A stretch of DNA of 64,000 bases from the NCBI GenBank assembly GCA_949825045.1, contig OX463810.1:32684201-32748200 (forward strand), written 5' to 3'. A program made the position numbers and the translations under genes. The notes below the pieces were generated by a model. That model was not told where the DNA came from, did not search any database, and worked only from the letters and a program-made list of their open reading frames with translations. Every line of letters starts with the position of its first letter. Positions within the stretch are counted from its first letter, which is position 1. Of the stretch, positions 49,840 through 61,057 are shown one piece after another. This stretch comes from Argyresthia goedartella. Taxonomy: Eukaryota > Arthropoda > Insecta > Lepidoptera > Argyresthiidae.

Positions 49840-50894
49840 TGTAGCCTCGTTTTTCTGGGGGTACTAGTTCCTGTCAGTAAAAGAAGAGATTCTGGTTCTC
49901 AAGTTTTATTTCCTGAACATTTGTTAAAGAAAACAAGGGGGGGTTCTCTCTTAGTGGCCGTCCTATTTAAATAATACACGTCCTTAATTCTACACTTATC
50001 TCGACCCTTGTTTCTTCAGGTCTGCCCCCCCCGCAGGGAAGATCAGCGTAACAGTAACAAGCAGGGCGTCACCAGCTACACTGGCAGTACAGGCGCCATG
50101 CGGGATCTTATGTACTTATATATTCAGGATGTACCTCGCCCGCTACCACGGGGTGCACCCAGCACGGGTCACCTTGGCGGCTCCCAAAATCCCGTCTTCG
50201 GCAGGGTTGGATTTAGCGAGCCGATGCGTCAGCCACCTCACCACACGTGGGAACAACCTCCTTCCGCTACGCGTCCACCACGGCACGCTCTCTCCGTCCC
50301 CGGAGCAAAAAGGGGCAAGGTTTCTTGTCAGTGGTTCCTCCTTCTACCACCTCAAGCGGTGTGCCTCTCGCGGCACTCTCGTCGAAAAAAAAAAGCCTCC
50401 CACCGGCTTGGGGCGCATATTTATAACCAAAATCTTCGCGAACAATCTTTCCATCAGGGATACCACCTTCGCGCTGAAAGCCCCCCATGACAAGTTCACG
50501 TCGCCGATTGCGACAGTAAATTAGCCGGGCGAAATTTCTATCTAGCTCCCGTTCCGCTGTCAGTTCCTGCACCTTACATTCAGGACGCGTCCCCACCAAC
50601 ATTTAGGGTACACGGCAGCGATTCCCGCCTGAAAATAATTGTTCACTCCGCCAGCTGTAGTTAAATTTTCCCGACAACAAGGGAACAAAAAGACGAGGGC
50701 AACACTAAGAGTGGTGGCGCCCTCTAGCGGCGTTCCACCGTAACCACTTGGATCGATACTGTTCGACGCGCAGCGAGATGGCTCCCCCAATGTAAGCATT
50801 GTTAAGGCTGCCGCCAGATGGCGATACCTGTATCTTCCTCTCATAAATCCAACTGTTTAAACCTATGTAAATGGACTGAAAATCCAGCGCTACA
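49840..50894 (-). repeat. Gypsy 3' LTR
   Basis: 1055 bp. The polypurine tract (minus strand ggcttggggggtac, 50908-50895) abuts it. Open frames inside (for example 50008-50490) are mirrored exactly in the other LTR and are not taken as genes. Confidence 0.95.
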
Positions 50895-51187
50895 GTACCC
50901 CCCAAGCCAAAATAGGATTCACGCAGGGAATCCTACGGATGACCCCATCCGAGAACACCGCCCCCCAACAAAACAAACCCTCCAACATCCACAATACCAA
51001 AAAAAACGAAGTGCCTACGACACACAAAACCAAAAGACCTATGATGCCACCTCATGATCCGGCCGAAGACTCTTGAGGGACCAAACAAAATAACAAGCTA
51101 AACAGTACAGCTGTCACAACATACAACAATGATACAATGGAAACTATTTCCTTGGCATCACCGTTCCAGGTGTTGTTCCGGAACGGC

Positions 51188-54100
51188 TTATCTGGGCCTA
51201 CGGCGGAATACTCGGCTCCTATAGGCGGCGCTGTGACTTGGCGAAGCGCCTGTATTTATCCCCAATCTTTCACCAGCTACGTGGGCATTGCTGCGCAGAA
51301 CTCCGCGACGGGGCGACGCAGCCGGACCAACGATCGCTGATGAGCGAAAATTACCAACACTCACAACACTACTCACGGGGTTTACTCGTGGGTCGCATGA
51401 CATCTGTCCCTCGTCTTTCTGTTTGATATCCTTAATATGCCACTTCCCCAATGGCTTGCCGTTTTCATCCTCTACCTCGTAAACCAAACGCGATAACTTC
51501 TTGACGATGATGCATTTTTCATACTTAGGACATAACTTCGCAGAAAAATGTTTGCTCGCATCACTGAGTTTGTAAGTTCTTTTCCAAACAATATCGCCTA
51601 CATTGAAAGACAAATCACGGCGTTTGCTATTATACGTTTTGACATTACGATCGTGGGCCTTTTTTAGTTCTACCCCCACTTTCTCGTAAACATCTTTCAA
51701 GGTACCTAATCTATCCGCCGAGGCTTTTCGCGACCCAAACAACAATTCATCAACTACAACGGGATCCGAGTAAACATTTCCATCAGCTACTGCCTCTCTC
51801 CCATGTACCAGAAAAAACGGGGTGTACGAAGTAGCATCGTTAACGGAAGTATTTAGAGCGAACTGTATCTTGTGAATATTCACATCCCACGTGCGATGGT
51901 CAGACCCTACGAAACTTGAGACCGCAGTCATGATGGTCCTGTTATATCGTTCTACCGTGTTTACTTGGGGGCAATAAACCGGGCCCAAATGTACTTGCGG
52001 CACATTGTACTTTTCGAATAATGACTGGACTTCACGACCCACCAGCTGTGGCCCGTTGTCTGAGAGCACAGTCTGAGGAACCCCATGCACCAGAAACACA
52101 TGGTCCTCCAGGCGCTGAGCGATCACCTTTCCTGTAGCGCGCCGCACGGGGAAAATCAAACAATACTTGGAGAAGCAGCATACTACTACTAACAAAAATG
52201 TATTTAGCTGTCTGGAAGCCGGTAGGGGGCCGACTAAATCAACACTAATACACTGAAACGGCCGTGAGCAAACCTTTGGGTCCCCCATCAGACCGGGTTT
52301 TGACAGGTTGCTATGTTTATAGGCTTTACACACTTCACAAGCAGCCACAAAACTCACCACGTCCTGGTACATTCCTGGCCAAAAGTATCTGAGCTTCAAC
52401 CGACTGTGCGTCTTATCTACCCCTAGATGTGCCGCCGTAGGCGTTGAATGGTTCGCGACCATGATGTCCACTCTGTACTCCACTGGGACTACCTCCTTCC
52501 ACTGGAAGTCATCGGTTAAGTTGTTCTTGCCCTTTCTGAAACGATAAAGACGACCGCTCTCGACCTGATAATTTGCCATGGATTGTGGCCTATCCACACA
52601 ACCCCTAAAAAGTTTCAAATACCAATCGTCAGAAGTCTGCACCGTTGGCGCCACTGCTGCCACCGGAACTGATCTTGAGAGAGCATCAGGAACTACATTG
52701 TCCACTCCTCGCCGATGTTGAATAGTGAAGTTATATGGGGATAACCTACAACCCCATCTTTCTAGACGACCGGTTGGGTTTTTCAAGTTTAAAAACCATT
52801 TCAGGCTGGCATGATCAGTGATGATCGTAAACGGCCTATCTCCCTCCAGATAAGGACGAAAGTGTTCGACGGCGTTGACCACCGCCATCGCTTCTTTCTC
52901 CGTGGCTGAGTAGTTCCGCTCGGCGGGTAAGAGAGATCGGCTGAAATAAGCGATGGGGTGCTCCCCTCCATCAAACCTCTGCGTCAATGTTGCACCTACA
53001 CCAAAATCGGATGCATCGCAATGCACTACAAAGTCTTTGTCAAAATCCGGACATGCTAACACCGGGGCCGTAGTCAGCGCCCTCTTTAGCTCCACAAATG
53101 CCTGGTCAGCTTCCGCTGTCCACTGGAACGGTGGCGTACCTTTTTTTGTTGAAGTTAATTTGTTGAGCGGCCCCGCTATGTTACTGAAATTTTTAATAAA
53201 ACGTCGGTAGTACGAGGCGGTGCCTAAAAATCTCTTAACCTCCTTCTTAGTTGTCGGTACGGAGAAGTCCACAATAGCCCGTATTTTTTCTGGGTCTGTC
53301 CTCAGACCAAACTCATCAACTACGTACCCGAGGTATTTTAATTGACTTCTAAAAAATTGGCATTTCTGTAAGTTAATTGTTAATCCAGCGAAGCTTAGCC
53401 GATCTAAGACAACCCGCAGCAGCCTCGTATGCTCCTCAAACGTAGCTGAAACGATTACAATGTCATCTAAATAAATAAAAATTCTCCCGCCGAACTCAGG
53501 TCCGAAGAGACGATCCATGAGGCGCTGTTGAGTAGCTGGTGCAGAAGTTAAGCCGAAGCACATAACCTTGAAGTGGTACAGCCCGCGCGCTGGCACTGTA
53601 AACGCGGTTTTTTCCATTGAGTCCCGAGAGTCTAGTGGGATCTGCCAAAAGGCTGCTTTGAGGTCAATAGAAGACAAAAACTTCGCGTTCCCCAACTGAT
53701 CTAAGATTTGCGTTATGTACGGGAGAGGGTATGCATCATGTTTTGAAACCGCGTTCAGCTTCCTACTATCCAAACAAAATCTCAGCGTACCATCTGCCTT
53801 GGGTGCCATTGTTATAGGATTATTCCACGCACTACTGCTGGGTTCCACAACGTCTAGCTGCAGCATCTCGTCCAACTGTTTATTTAACTCTGCTAGTTTT
53901 TGTGGGGACAAAACATAGTACCGTTGTTTTATAGGGGCTGCCCCTCCTGTGTCAATCCTGTGGCTCAAGAGATGAGTTCTACCTAAACCCTTCTTATCAA
54001 AAGATATGGACTCAAACTCCAGCATGATATCTTCGGCTTCTGCGCGTTGGCGAACTGAAAGGGCGTTCAACGGTTGAATCCTCCTAATCTCACAATCAAA

Positions 54101-54952
54101 AGTGGCTGTCTTCTCGGTGTCAGAGAAAGAGCATCCCCTATTCAACAAGGACAACACGTCAGGTGCTATGTCAAACTCCTGCCAGAAGTTGATGCCCAGA
54201 AGCAGGCTCGTCGTTACTCCCGGAACTACATAAAATTTAACGACGGACGTTCTACCCCCCAAAGCGACGGGCAGTAACACGTAACCGGCGACCGGTGAAG
54301 ATGAACCGTTTGCTGTGGTTATCGCGGCCAAATCCAACGCCCTATGCAATACGATTTCCTGACCGAGCCTATCCAAAGCCGCCTTGCTAATAATGGAAAT
54401 TTCCGATCCAGAATCTAATAGACCAGTAAAAAAAAAATTATAAACCCCCACTTTCAGATATGGGCGAGCGTCGCGACCGTGGATCACGCTCACGTGTTTC
54501 GCGCGTAGTTCGATGTGAAATTTACGGACAAATTCTATCCACTCCGACCATTCCTGTGGTCTTGGAGTCAGTGGCGAAGCTATCACGTTTGGTTCAGAGG
54601 TGACGGGTGCACTATGTGGTACGGGACTCACCTTATTGTTGACGAAAACGCCCTTGGGCGAATGCGACGAAGGGCTTCCAGAACCCCGTGCGCCCGGGAC
54701 ATCCGCAGACGCCCTCCTCACCTTGGCATCACCACCCCGATCTCCATGCCGGAGTGATGCGTCGTGGCCTACGGTGGCGAAGGACACGCACGCCCCCGGC
54801 GCACGTTGCCTTTCCGCCTCCGCCGCATGAAATTCGGACGCCGTATTAACAGCGCACTTACTTGCAGGGTTACTTACGTGGTAAGAGGGTATACCTCTCC
54901 CAAAGCCTACACCCGAATCAACCCTGCTCTGATTCGACTTTATTAGTTTTTT
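51188..54952 (-). CDS. Gypsy pol polyprotein (protease, RT, RNase H, integrase)
   Basis: Open from the frameshift site at 54952 to 51188. Numbered from 54787: protease FTGLLDSGSEISII (active D125), RT (LSSIDLKAAFWQIP and the catalytic IYLDDIVIV at 439-442), RNase H (VVHCDASDFGVGATLTQ, D591), the integrase zinc part (H-H to CEVCKAYK, about 780-822) and catalytic core CISVDLVGPLP (D850), LSDNGPQLV (D910) and NTVERYNR (E946). That gives the normal DD35E spacing. After the core, VGDIVWKRTYKLSD and YEVEDENGKPLGKWHIKDIK precede a basic tail. No stop or missing key residue is visible. It is probably made only as a gag-pol fusion, because no good ATG opens this frame. Confidence 0.95.
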   Translation of the reverse strand, partial: KKLIKSNQSRVDSGVGFGRGIPSYHVSNPASKCAVNTASEFHAAEAERQRAPGACVSFATVGHDASLRHGDRGGDAKVRRASADVPGARGSGSPSSHSPKGVFVNNKVSPVPHSAPVTSEPNVIASPLTPRPQEWSEWIEFVRKFHIELRAKHVSVIHGRDARPYLKVGVYNFFFTGLLDSGSEISIISKAALDRLGQEIVLHRALDLAAITTANGSSSPVAGYVLLPVALGGRTSVVKFYVVPGVTTSLLLGINFWQEFDIAPDVLSLLNRGCSFSDTEKTATFDCEIRRIQPLNALSVRQRAEAEDIMLEFESISFDKKGLGRTHLLSHRIDTGGAAPIKQRYYVLSPQKLAELNKQLDEMLQLDVVEPSSSAWNNPITMAPKADGTLRFCLDSRKLNAVSKHDAYPLPYITQILDQLGNAKFLSSIDLKAAFWQIPLDSRDSMEKTAFTVPARGLYHFKVMCFGLTSAPATQQRLMDRLFGPEFGGRIFIYLDDIVIVSATFEEHTRLLRVVLDRLSFAGLTINLQKCQFFRSQLKYLGYVVDEFGLRTDPEKIRAIVDFSVPTTKKEVKRFLGTASYYRRFIKNFSNIAGPLNKLTSTKKGTPPFQWTAEADQAFVELKRALTTAPVLACPDFDKDFVVHCDASDFGVGATLTQRFDGGEHPIAYFSRSLLPAERNYSATEKEAMAVVNAVEHFRPYLEGDRPFTIITDHASLKWFLNLKNPTGRLERWGCRLSPYNFTIQHRRGVDNVVPDALSRSVPVAAVAPTVQTSDDWYLKLFRGCVDRPQSMANYQVESGRLYRFRKGKNNLTDDFQWKEVVPVEYRVDIMVANHSTPTAAHLGVDKTHSRLKLRYFWPGMYQDVVSFVAACEVCKAYKHSNLSKPGLMGDPKVCSRPFQCISVDLVGPLPASRQLNTFLLVVVCCFSKYCLIFPVRRATGKVIAQRLEDHVFLVHGVPQTVLSDNGPQLVGREVQSLFEKYNVPQVHLGPVYCPQVNTVERYNRTIMTAVSSFVGSDHRTWDVNIHKIQFALNTSVNDATSYTPFFLVHGREAVADGNVYSDPVVVDELLFGSRKASADRLGTLKDVYEKVGVELKKAHDRNVKTYNSKRRDLSFNVGDIVWKRTYKLSDASKHFSAKLCPKYEKCIIVKKLSRLVYEVEDENGKPLGKWHIKDIKQKDEGQMSCDPRVNPVSSVVSVGNFRSSAIVGPAASPRRGVLRSNAHVAGERLGINTGASPSHSAAYRSRVFRRRPR
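54943..54952 (-). promoter_or_regulatory. -1 ribosomal frameshift site (A AAA AAC)
   Basis: The gag codons TCA AAA AAC TAA contain the heptamer AAAAAAC (minus strand, 54952-54946) in slip register, directly before the gag stop (54945-54943). A -1 slip continues into CTA ATA AAG and an open pol frame. This is a classic X XXY YYZ site. Whether a pseudoknot follows was not folded. Confidence 0.82.
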
Positions 54953-56097
54953 GACATCTTACATTTAGGACACGTTGAAGTAACTACATCCGGTTCCCCG
55001 CAACGGTAGCAGAATAATTTCCGCGACGGCTCTTGTATCGCTGAGACTTGGCCTGCGGTGGCTTTCCCGTTGTCACAAGTATAAATTAAGTCCGACGCCA
55101 AGATTGAGGCGGATGTAGTTGGCTCCGAGAAGCTACGCGCAATACATTCTGCCTGTTCCAGCAATCGGCAGCTTGACTTCAAATCCGACCATGAGTTGAT
55201 TGGGTGCAGTGCTAGTTGGGTCGTGTAGAACGGCCTAATATTGTGTCTAACTATAGCCAATTTCTCAATTTCCGTAATGGGTTTTAATAATTGGGAGAAA
55301 TAATTTTGCATTACGCTCAAATAATTTACTATGCTCTCGTCCTGTCCCTGAGTTCTTTCCCTAATCTCTTTCATAAGACGGAAATCAAAGTCAAATGGTA
55401 AGTATTCCGCCAACAAAAGATTTTTCAATTCGGACCATGTGTGTACATCGCTAATGGCACCTCTGTACCAGCATAACGCTCCGTCCGTGAATAATTCCGG
55501 GGCCGACTTGAACAATCTTTCGTCGGAGATACCGCGGGAGACCCTAACTTCTTCCAATCTTTGTAAAAATCCCTTTACGCACGACTTCCCATCGAATTTG
55601 ATATTCAATGTGTGAACCGCCTGATACTTCTCGGGTATTACCTCGCGGACGGGGGTAGGTGACGCCACTCTGGACGATCGAAAATTTAACATAATACTCT
55701 CTAGTCTGTCTATTATTTTTTCGATAGTCGCGTTTGTCTCGAAAAATTTGTCGCCGGCACCTTCTAGGGGCTGAAGCCTACTCAGACGGTGATATAAGTG
55801 GTACGCTAACGCCTGTACCCTACTCAGAATCTTTAAAGAACACGGTCTTTGAGTTGTACCTACCAACAGACTCTGCAGTGATTCTAACTTCTCACAAATA
55901 GTGGCGAATTCCCGCTCACAATCGCCACTGAACTCCGTTACTTCGTCCGAGCTGAGTTCAATGTTTAATTTTCGGATCTGGGAACGCAGTTCCGTGACGG
56001 TTGGGGCTGGCTTTCCCCCACGAAGTTCAACTTCATATTCTAACTCGTCCTTATGCAGTAAATTAAAATTAATCGGCCTATCTTCAAAAGTTGCCAT
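54943..56097 (-). CDS. Gypsy gag
   Basis: The start chosen is ATG at 56097 (MATFEDRPINFNLLHKDELE). The frame is open upstream to 56220 but that part is leader sequence after the primer site. Gag blocks: FDGKSCVKGFLQRLEEVRVS, FTDGALCWYRGAISDVHTW and YLPFDFDFRLMKEIRERTQ, the typical retrotransposon gag helical core. A Cys-rich end follows (CYRCGEPDVVTSTCPKCKM), a variant zinc motif. The role is particle assembly and RNA packaging. Stop TAA at 54945-54943, preceded by the slippery site. Confidence 0.92.
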   Translation of the reverse strand: MATFEDRPINFNLLHKDELEYEVELRGGKPAPTVTELRSQIRKLNIELSSDEVTEFSGDCEREFATICEKLESLQSLLVGTTQRPCSLKILSRVQALAYHLYHRLSRLQPLEGAGDKFFETNATIEKIIDRLESIMLNFRSSRVASPTPVREVIPEKYQAVHTLNIKFDGKSCVKGFLQRLEEVRVSRGISDERLFKSAPELFTDGALCWYRGAISDVHTWSELKNLLLAEYLPFDFDFRLMKEIRERTQGQDESIVNYLSVMQNYFSQLLKPITEIEKLAIVRHNIRPFYTTQLALHPINSWSDLKSSCRLLEQAECIARSFSEPTTSASILASDLIYTCDNGKATAGQVSAIQEPSRKLFCYRCGEPDVVTSTCPKCKMSKN

Positions 56098-56237
56098 TGT
56101 GGCCCGGTCACACACGATAACACAATAACAACAATTAACAATCCGCCTCAAAATACAAAAACTAAAGTATAGAAACGGCCATGTGTACTGAGCGAAAGAC
56201 CAGAACACAGGTTTACACAACCACCAAGAGAGAAAAA

Positions 56238-56255
56238 CCTGTTCGGTGCGCCAAT
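56238..56255 (-). other. Gypsy primer binding site
   Basis: Next to the 5' LTR, the minus strand reads attggcgcaccgaacagg. It resembles the lysine-tRNA type site (TGGCGC..GAACAGG) with one extra base. Confidence 0.75.
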
Positions 56256-57310
56256 TGTAGCCTCGTTTTTCTGGGGGTACTAGTTCCTGTCAGTAAAAGA
56301 AGAGATTCTGGTTCTCAAGTTTTATTTCCTGAACATTTGTTAAAGAAAACAAGGGGGGGTTCTCTCTTAGTGGCCGTCCTATTTAAATAATACACGTCCT
56401 TAATTCTACACTTATCTCGACCCTTGTTTCTTCAGGTCTGCCCCCCCCGCAGGGAAGATCAGCGTAACAGTAACAAGCAGGGCGTCACCAGCTACACTGG
56501 CAGTACAGGCGCCATGCGGGATCTTATGTACTTATATATTCAGGATGTACCTCGCCCGCTACCACGGGGTGCACCCAGCACGGGTCACCTTGGCGGCTCC
56601 CAAAATCCCGTCTTCGGCAGGGTTGGATTTAGCGAGCCGATGCGTCAGCCACCTCACCACACGTGGGAACAACCTCCTTCCGCTACGCGTCCACCACGGC
56701 ACGCTCTCTCCGTCCCCGGAGCAAAAAGGGGCAAGGTTTCTTGTCAGTGGTTCCTCCTTCTACCACCTCAAGCGGTGTGCCTCTCGCGGCACTCTCGTCG
56801 AAAAAAAAAAGCCTCCCACCGGCTTGGGGCGCATATTTATAACCAAAATCTTCGCGAACAATCTTTCCATCAGGGATACCACCTTCGCGCTGAAAGCCCC
56901 CCATGACAAGTTCACGTCGCCGATTGCGACAGTAAATTAGCCGGGCGAAATTTCTATCTAGCTCCCGTTCCGCTGTCAGTTCCTGCACCTTACATTCAGG
57001 ACGCGTCCCCACCAACATTTAGGGTACACGGCAGCGATTCCCGCCTGAAAATAATTGTTCACTCCGCCAGCTGTAGTTAAATTTTCCCGACAACAAGGGA
57101 ACAAAAAGACGAGGGCAACACTAAGAGTGGTGGCGCCCTCTAGCGGCGTTCCACCGTAACCACTTGGATCGATACTGTTCGACGCGCAGCGAGATGGCTC
57201 CCCCAATGTAAGCATTGTTAAGGCTGCCGCCAGATGGCGATACCTGTATCTTCCTCTCATAAATCCAACTGTTTAAACCTATGTAAATGGACTGAAAATC
57301 CAGCGCTACA
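56256..57310 (-). repeat. Gypsy 5' LTR
   Basis: 1055 bp, a match to the 3' LTR without visible differences. The promoter for the element should be here. No TATA box is obvious by eye. Confidence 0.95.
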
Positions 57311-57314
57311 ATAT

Positions 57315-59181
57315 ATACAACAAAATCATCAGCGTATTGCGATACATTAAAGCTAACACCTAATCTATGACAAATATGCATGGTTGCTACATTGAACAAT
57401 AATGGTGATAAAGGGTCACCCTGAGCAATACCTAACCCAGTAGACCTACTTAAAGAAGTTGAATTAACATCTACTTTTAATTGCCTATTCTTTAGAAAAT
57501 TCCATAAATAATTACAAACATGGGATCCCACACCAATACTGTTGAAAGTAGACAAAAGACTTCCAATATTAACATTGTTGTACGCGCTATCAATATCTAT
57601 AAAAAAAACCTAGGGTCAGCTGTTTCTTACTAAAACCCGTTTGTATTTTAGATACTACCCTAGTTAAACTATCGAGACATGATTTACCTTTTCGAAAACC
57701 TACCATCTCTCTAGAAAACATTGTATTTTATTCAAGGAACCACTCTAACCTTTTATTAATTATTGCATGAAAAATCTTGCATGGACATGACATAAGAGAG
57801 ATAGGTCGAATATCAGATATTGTTTGGGTATTTCGACCAGGCTTAGGGACAGCAACTGTTTTTATATCACGCCACTGATTAGGAACACAACCGGCAGACA
57901 GTACTTTGTTATAAATATCAATCAAAATATCCTTTCCATTCTTTGGTAATCTCTTTATCATGGAAAATGAAATACCGTCAACACCGGGTGCCGTATCTGT
58001 AGTCTTAATTGAATTGTTTAGTTCTTGAATCGAGATTTTGGATGACAATTGAGAATTACTTGAATTAAATATGAAATCTGGGGGGTTTACATAATCTGGT
58101 GTAAGGCTGTGTAAAATAGAGTTAGCTTTCTCCTTATCCATATGCACTCTAGGACCCTTATAACCTTTCAGCCACTTCATTCTACGCCACATTTCGCTGG
58201 GCGACACTGTACTATCCAGGTTATCACAAACCTTCTTCCAGGCACAGCTTTTGGCGTTTCGTATAAGGCGCTGAGCTGTAGAAATCTTTGATTGTAGTAT
58301 CTCTAGGTTTTGAGGCGTAGGGTTATCCCTCAGATTGACTAAGGCGAGTCTTCTTTGTGCTATAGCATGTGATAATTCTGTATTCCAGTATGGTTTTGGT
58401 CTAAACTTTTCTTGTCTTAAAGGGTTTTCACACAGCTTCACTACAGGAATATGTTTATCAGCCACTTTATTAATACAATCTAAAAATCTATCATAGGTTA
58501 TTTGTGTATCATCTGATGGTGTAAATGTTGAAAAAGCCTCCTCCAAATCATTTGTGTAGTTTTGCCAGTCCGCCTTCTTTAGATTCCTGAGTCTTCTAAA
58601 TTCTGATTTAAAACAAACATCCGAGCTGATTTTCACGATCAGGTGGTCACTACCCAATGTCTCATTAGTTACATTCCAATTGCATTTGAGTACAATATCC
58701 TGTGTAGCCATAGTAATATCAGGTGCCGTTTTCCGGAGAACACCATTAACAAGTTGTATGCGTGCCGGGGATCCATCATTTAGGGTAACATAATTATTAT
58801 CATTCAAACAATCGAACAATTTCATACCTCTAGAATCAGTTTTGGTGGACCACATAGGGTGATGTCCGTTAAAATCGCCTCCGATAATAGTTTTATCTTT
58901 AAATAGAGAAAATAAGAAATCCCAATCACTTTGAGCAGTAGTAACTGAAGAGGGGCAATAAATACATATGATATTTTCAATGTGGGTACAGTTAAATAGT
59001 TTAACAAGAATGATCTCGATACCTGGGTTAGGACTATGGATCGGGCTCATTTGTGACTTGATCGACGGGTGAGTCATGATAGCCACGCCACCATACGAGT
59101 CAATTCTATCTTGTCGGAATATGTTATAATTACTTATCTTTAAACTTCTCCTAGGTTCCAGCCAAGTTTCACTTATCAGGG
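57315..59181 (-). mobile_element. LINE F copy 1, 5' part (endonuclease and RT)
   Basis: 59181-57728 encodes endonuclease (LISETWLEPRRSL, IICIYCPSS, KTIIGGDFNGHHPMWSTKTD, LGSDHLIVKIS), connector (FRPKPYWNTELSHAIAQRRL) and RT start (TAPGVDGISFSMIKRLP, WRDIKTVAVPKPGRN). After breaks near 57728 and 57600 (an A-run), the RT goes on with GFRKGKSCLDSL, DIDSAYNNVNIGSLLSTFN, GIAQGDPLSPLLFNVATM and QYADDFVVYI (catalytic pair). At 59181/59182 the sequence changes abruptly, in mid-endonuclease, to BEL/Pao gag. This is the junction of a tandem duplication. Confidence 0.9.
57728..59181 (-). pseudogene. LINE F ORF2, endonuclease to early RT
   Basis: One long frame, open from the duplication junction at 59181 (ETW gives the catalytic Glu) to 57728. 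GGDFNGHHPMW and SDHLIVKIS are the other endonuclease motifs. It is broken from the rest of RT by a stop after NKRLEWFLE. Confidence 0.88.
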
Positions 59182-60863
59182 CAACCCCAAATTCTCTGCC
59201 CGTCGAGCCTCCTCTTCCAAGAATCCGACCAAGTCGGAGAAGGCGGGCAGGTCCTCGGCCGACCTCCCGTGAGACTGTTCGGAACGAGTCTGCACGTCAG
59301 CGGGTAGGCGGGAAAGTACAATGTACAACAGTAGGTACGACCATTCACCAACCGGAAGTCCTAGATTCTCTAGAGCCTTGGTGACGGACAACAATGGGTT
59401 CAAAACCTCCGTCTGTATGGCCCCGACCTTGTTCACAACCGGGATACTAAACAAACGGTTCAGTTGGGCATCGGCCAACCTCCGTTTGTTATGGTAACGT
59501 CTGACCAACAATTGTCTGGCCGTTTCATAGTTACCCTCCGTAACTGTCAAATGAGCGACCAGCTCCCTAGGCTCACCCCTCAATGCTGCCACCAGCTGAG
59601 CCATCTTGACAGACTTGGTAATGTCCGATCGCATGTGCACCAAACTGTCGAACAGATTGATGATGCTCATCCATTCACCGGACACGCCGTCAAAAGTAGG
59701 CATAGTTATGGCAGGTAACCTGGACCCCGAACCCTGAAGCGGCAGAGGTGCTTCAATGTCACCACCATGGCTGGACTCGCGCTTTCTACGTATGTCCGCA
59801 GCCTTCTGCGTGATAGCAGCTGCCATCTCCATACATTGGTCGACATCCCCTATCAACCGTGACAGCCTGTCAGGTGCGCAACCATCAACTGATTCCGCCT
59901 GCGCGGACAATTCGAGCACCCTATTGTAACGTTCCTTAACGTCCATAGACCGCTCCAATGAAAACAATGTAATAGCCTGCTATCAATAGATGTTATTAGT
60001 GGTCTAGTAATGCTATTGAATGAATGTTTTGGTTAACATAAGTAGCATTATGTTAACCAAAACATTCATTCAATAGCATTACTAGACCACTAATAGATTG
60101 ACTAACTGGTACTTCAATGCAATTTTCAATTCAATATCTGTCTATCTACTACCAGCAATAGACCTATAGCTTACAATACTACCAATCTATGTGGATATAG
60201 GAACACAACCAAGTTACCTAATAACCGCCTATACCTACAGATTGATAGTCCCAAATCGTGCCTTCCTGGAGCCCTTGACGGCTGCAAATCTCAGGAAGCC
60301 ACGCTCTAGCTACCAAAATGTTCAGGCTTCTCAGCACCTAATGACCTCGTAGGGGCCCATCAGCTACGAGGTAGCGTAACGATCAGTTGCCAAGAAGTGT
60401 GAACGTCGGCGATTCACCGAGCTGAAGATAATTGGGGTCGATCTAACCTGGTCTGTGCTTCGGTCCCGTCAACCTCCTGTCTCTATGCAAGGCCCGGGTG
60501 CACCCTAGGCTCTTCTTGGTAGACAGGTTCTTCAGCCAACCTCCTATGACTGGCGGGCCAGCTTCAATGAGCACAGTGTTCCAACACAGGTTATGTTACG
60601 TGGTAAAAACCAATCTGCCACGAAAATGCGAACTTTATCTGGTTCGGGGAACCACAACACACTCAGCTATATTGACAATCCTGAGGGAAACCCGAATACA
60701 TTCCAGATGGCCTGCGATTTATTTTCAATACCCTAACCAAAACGCGTTTACATTGCGAGGGCTTTCGTCTGTCAGTTGTCAAAACTGCCAGGTTGGCAGC
60801 TAACGTCAAATTCAAAATGGCCGTTCAGAAACCATCGATCGAATATCGATTTGGAATCGAACA
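59182..60863 (-). mobile_element. BEL/Pao P2: duplicated partial gag, leader and LTR
   Basis: 59182-59959 repeats P1 47127-47904 (gag N-terminal half, two or more substitutions such as QRES to KRES). A 331-bp deletion (P1 47905-48235) removes the gag start. 59960-60863 repeats 48236-49139, including the hairpin (59995-60094), primer site and a full LTR (60319-60863). The gag frame at 59967-59176 therefore lacks its native start and end. Confidence 0.92.
60319..60863 (-). repeat. BEL/Pao P2 LTR
   Basis: 545 bp, by eye identical to 48595-49139, and three substitutions from 42081-42625. It is a copy of the P1 5' LTR by segmental duplication, not a separate insertion. Confidence 0.92.
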
Positions 60864-61057
60864 GACACTTTTCATTTGAAATGTCTTCCTGCAATATTAC
60901 GGGTAAAATGGCAGGTTCGTGTCGACTGTTCGACCCCGGAATGCCCGGCCCCGGAATTGTGGGACGTCTCTCATTGGCTGGAAATACTGGCTTCTGATTG
61001 GTCGAACATTTTCGATTTAACTTAGACGAATCTAAGGCTATGGTCATAGTAGTGAGG
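60864..61057. repeat. Flank X, copy 2
   Basis: Same 194 bp as 49140-49333, between the P2 LTR and the LINE F copy 2 tail. Confidence 0.88.

Larger units (their letters stand above)
49840..57310 (-). mobile_element. Gypsy LTR retrotransposon, apparently complete and young
   Basis: 7471 bp. Two 1055-bp LTRs (49840-50894 and 56256-57310) start TGTAGCC and end GCTACA. A 4-bp duplication ATAT (49836-49839 and 57311-57314) flanks them. The empty site is seen in LINE F copy 2 (gtaatatatacaac at 62903-62916). The LTRs agree in length, and every open frame in one is identical in the other. Gag and pol are uninterrupted. There is no env. Long LTRs plus a lysine-tRNA-like primer site suggest the Osvaldo group, which is an inference. 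Confidence 0.95.

Noticed and set aside
50008..50524. Genes in the Gypsy LTRs (160, 131, 111 and 94 aa, repeated at 56424-57260)
   Set aside because: They overlap in several frames inside LTRs, show no motifs, and are identical only because the LTRs are.
50895..51187. An env gene downstream of Gypsy pol (endogenous retrovirus)
   Set aside because: Only 293 bp separate pol from the LTR, and no envelope-like frame is present.
57121..57555. 144-residue ORF as a gene
   Set aside because: Chimera of LINE F RT and antisense Gypsy LTR.
59176..59967. A second independent BEL/Pao insertion
   Set aside because: Both flanks match the P1 side of the tandem duplication, so it is a duplicated fragment.
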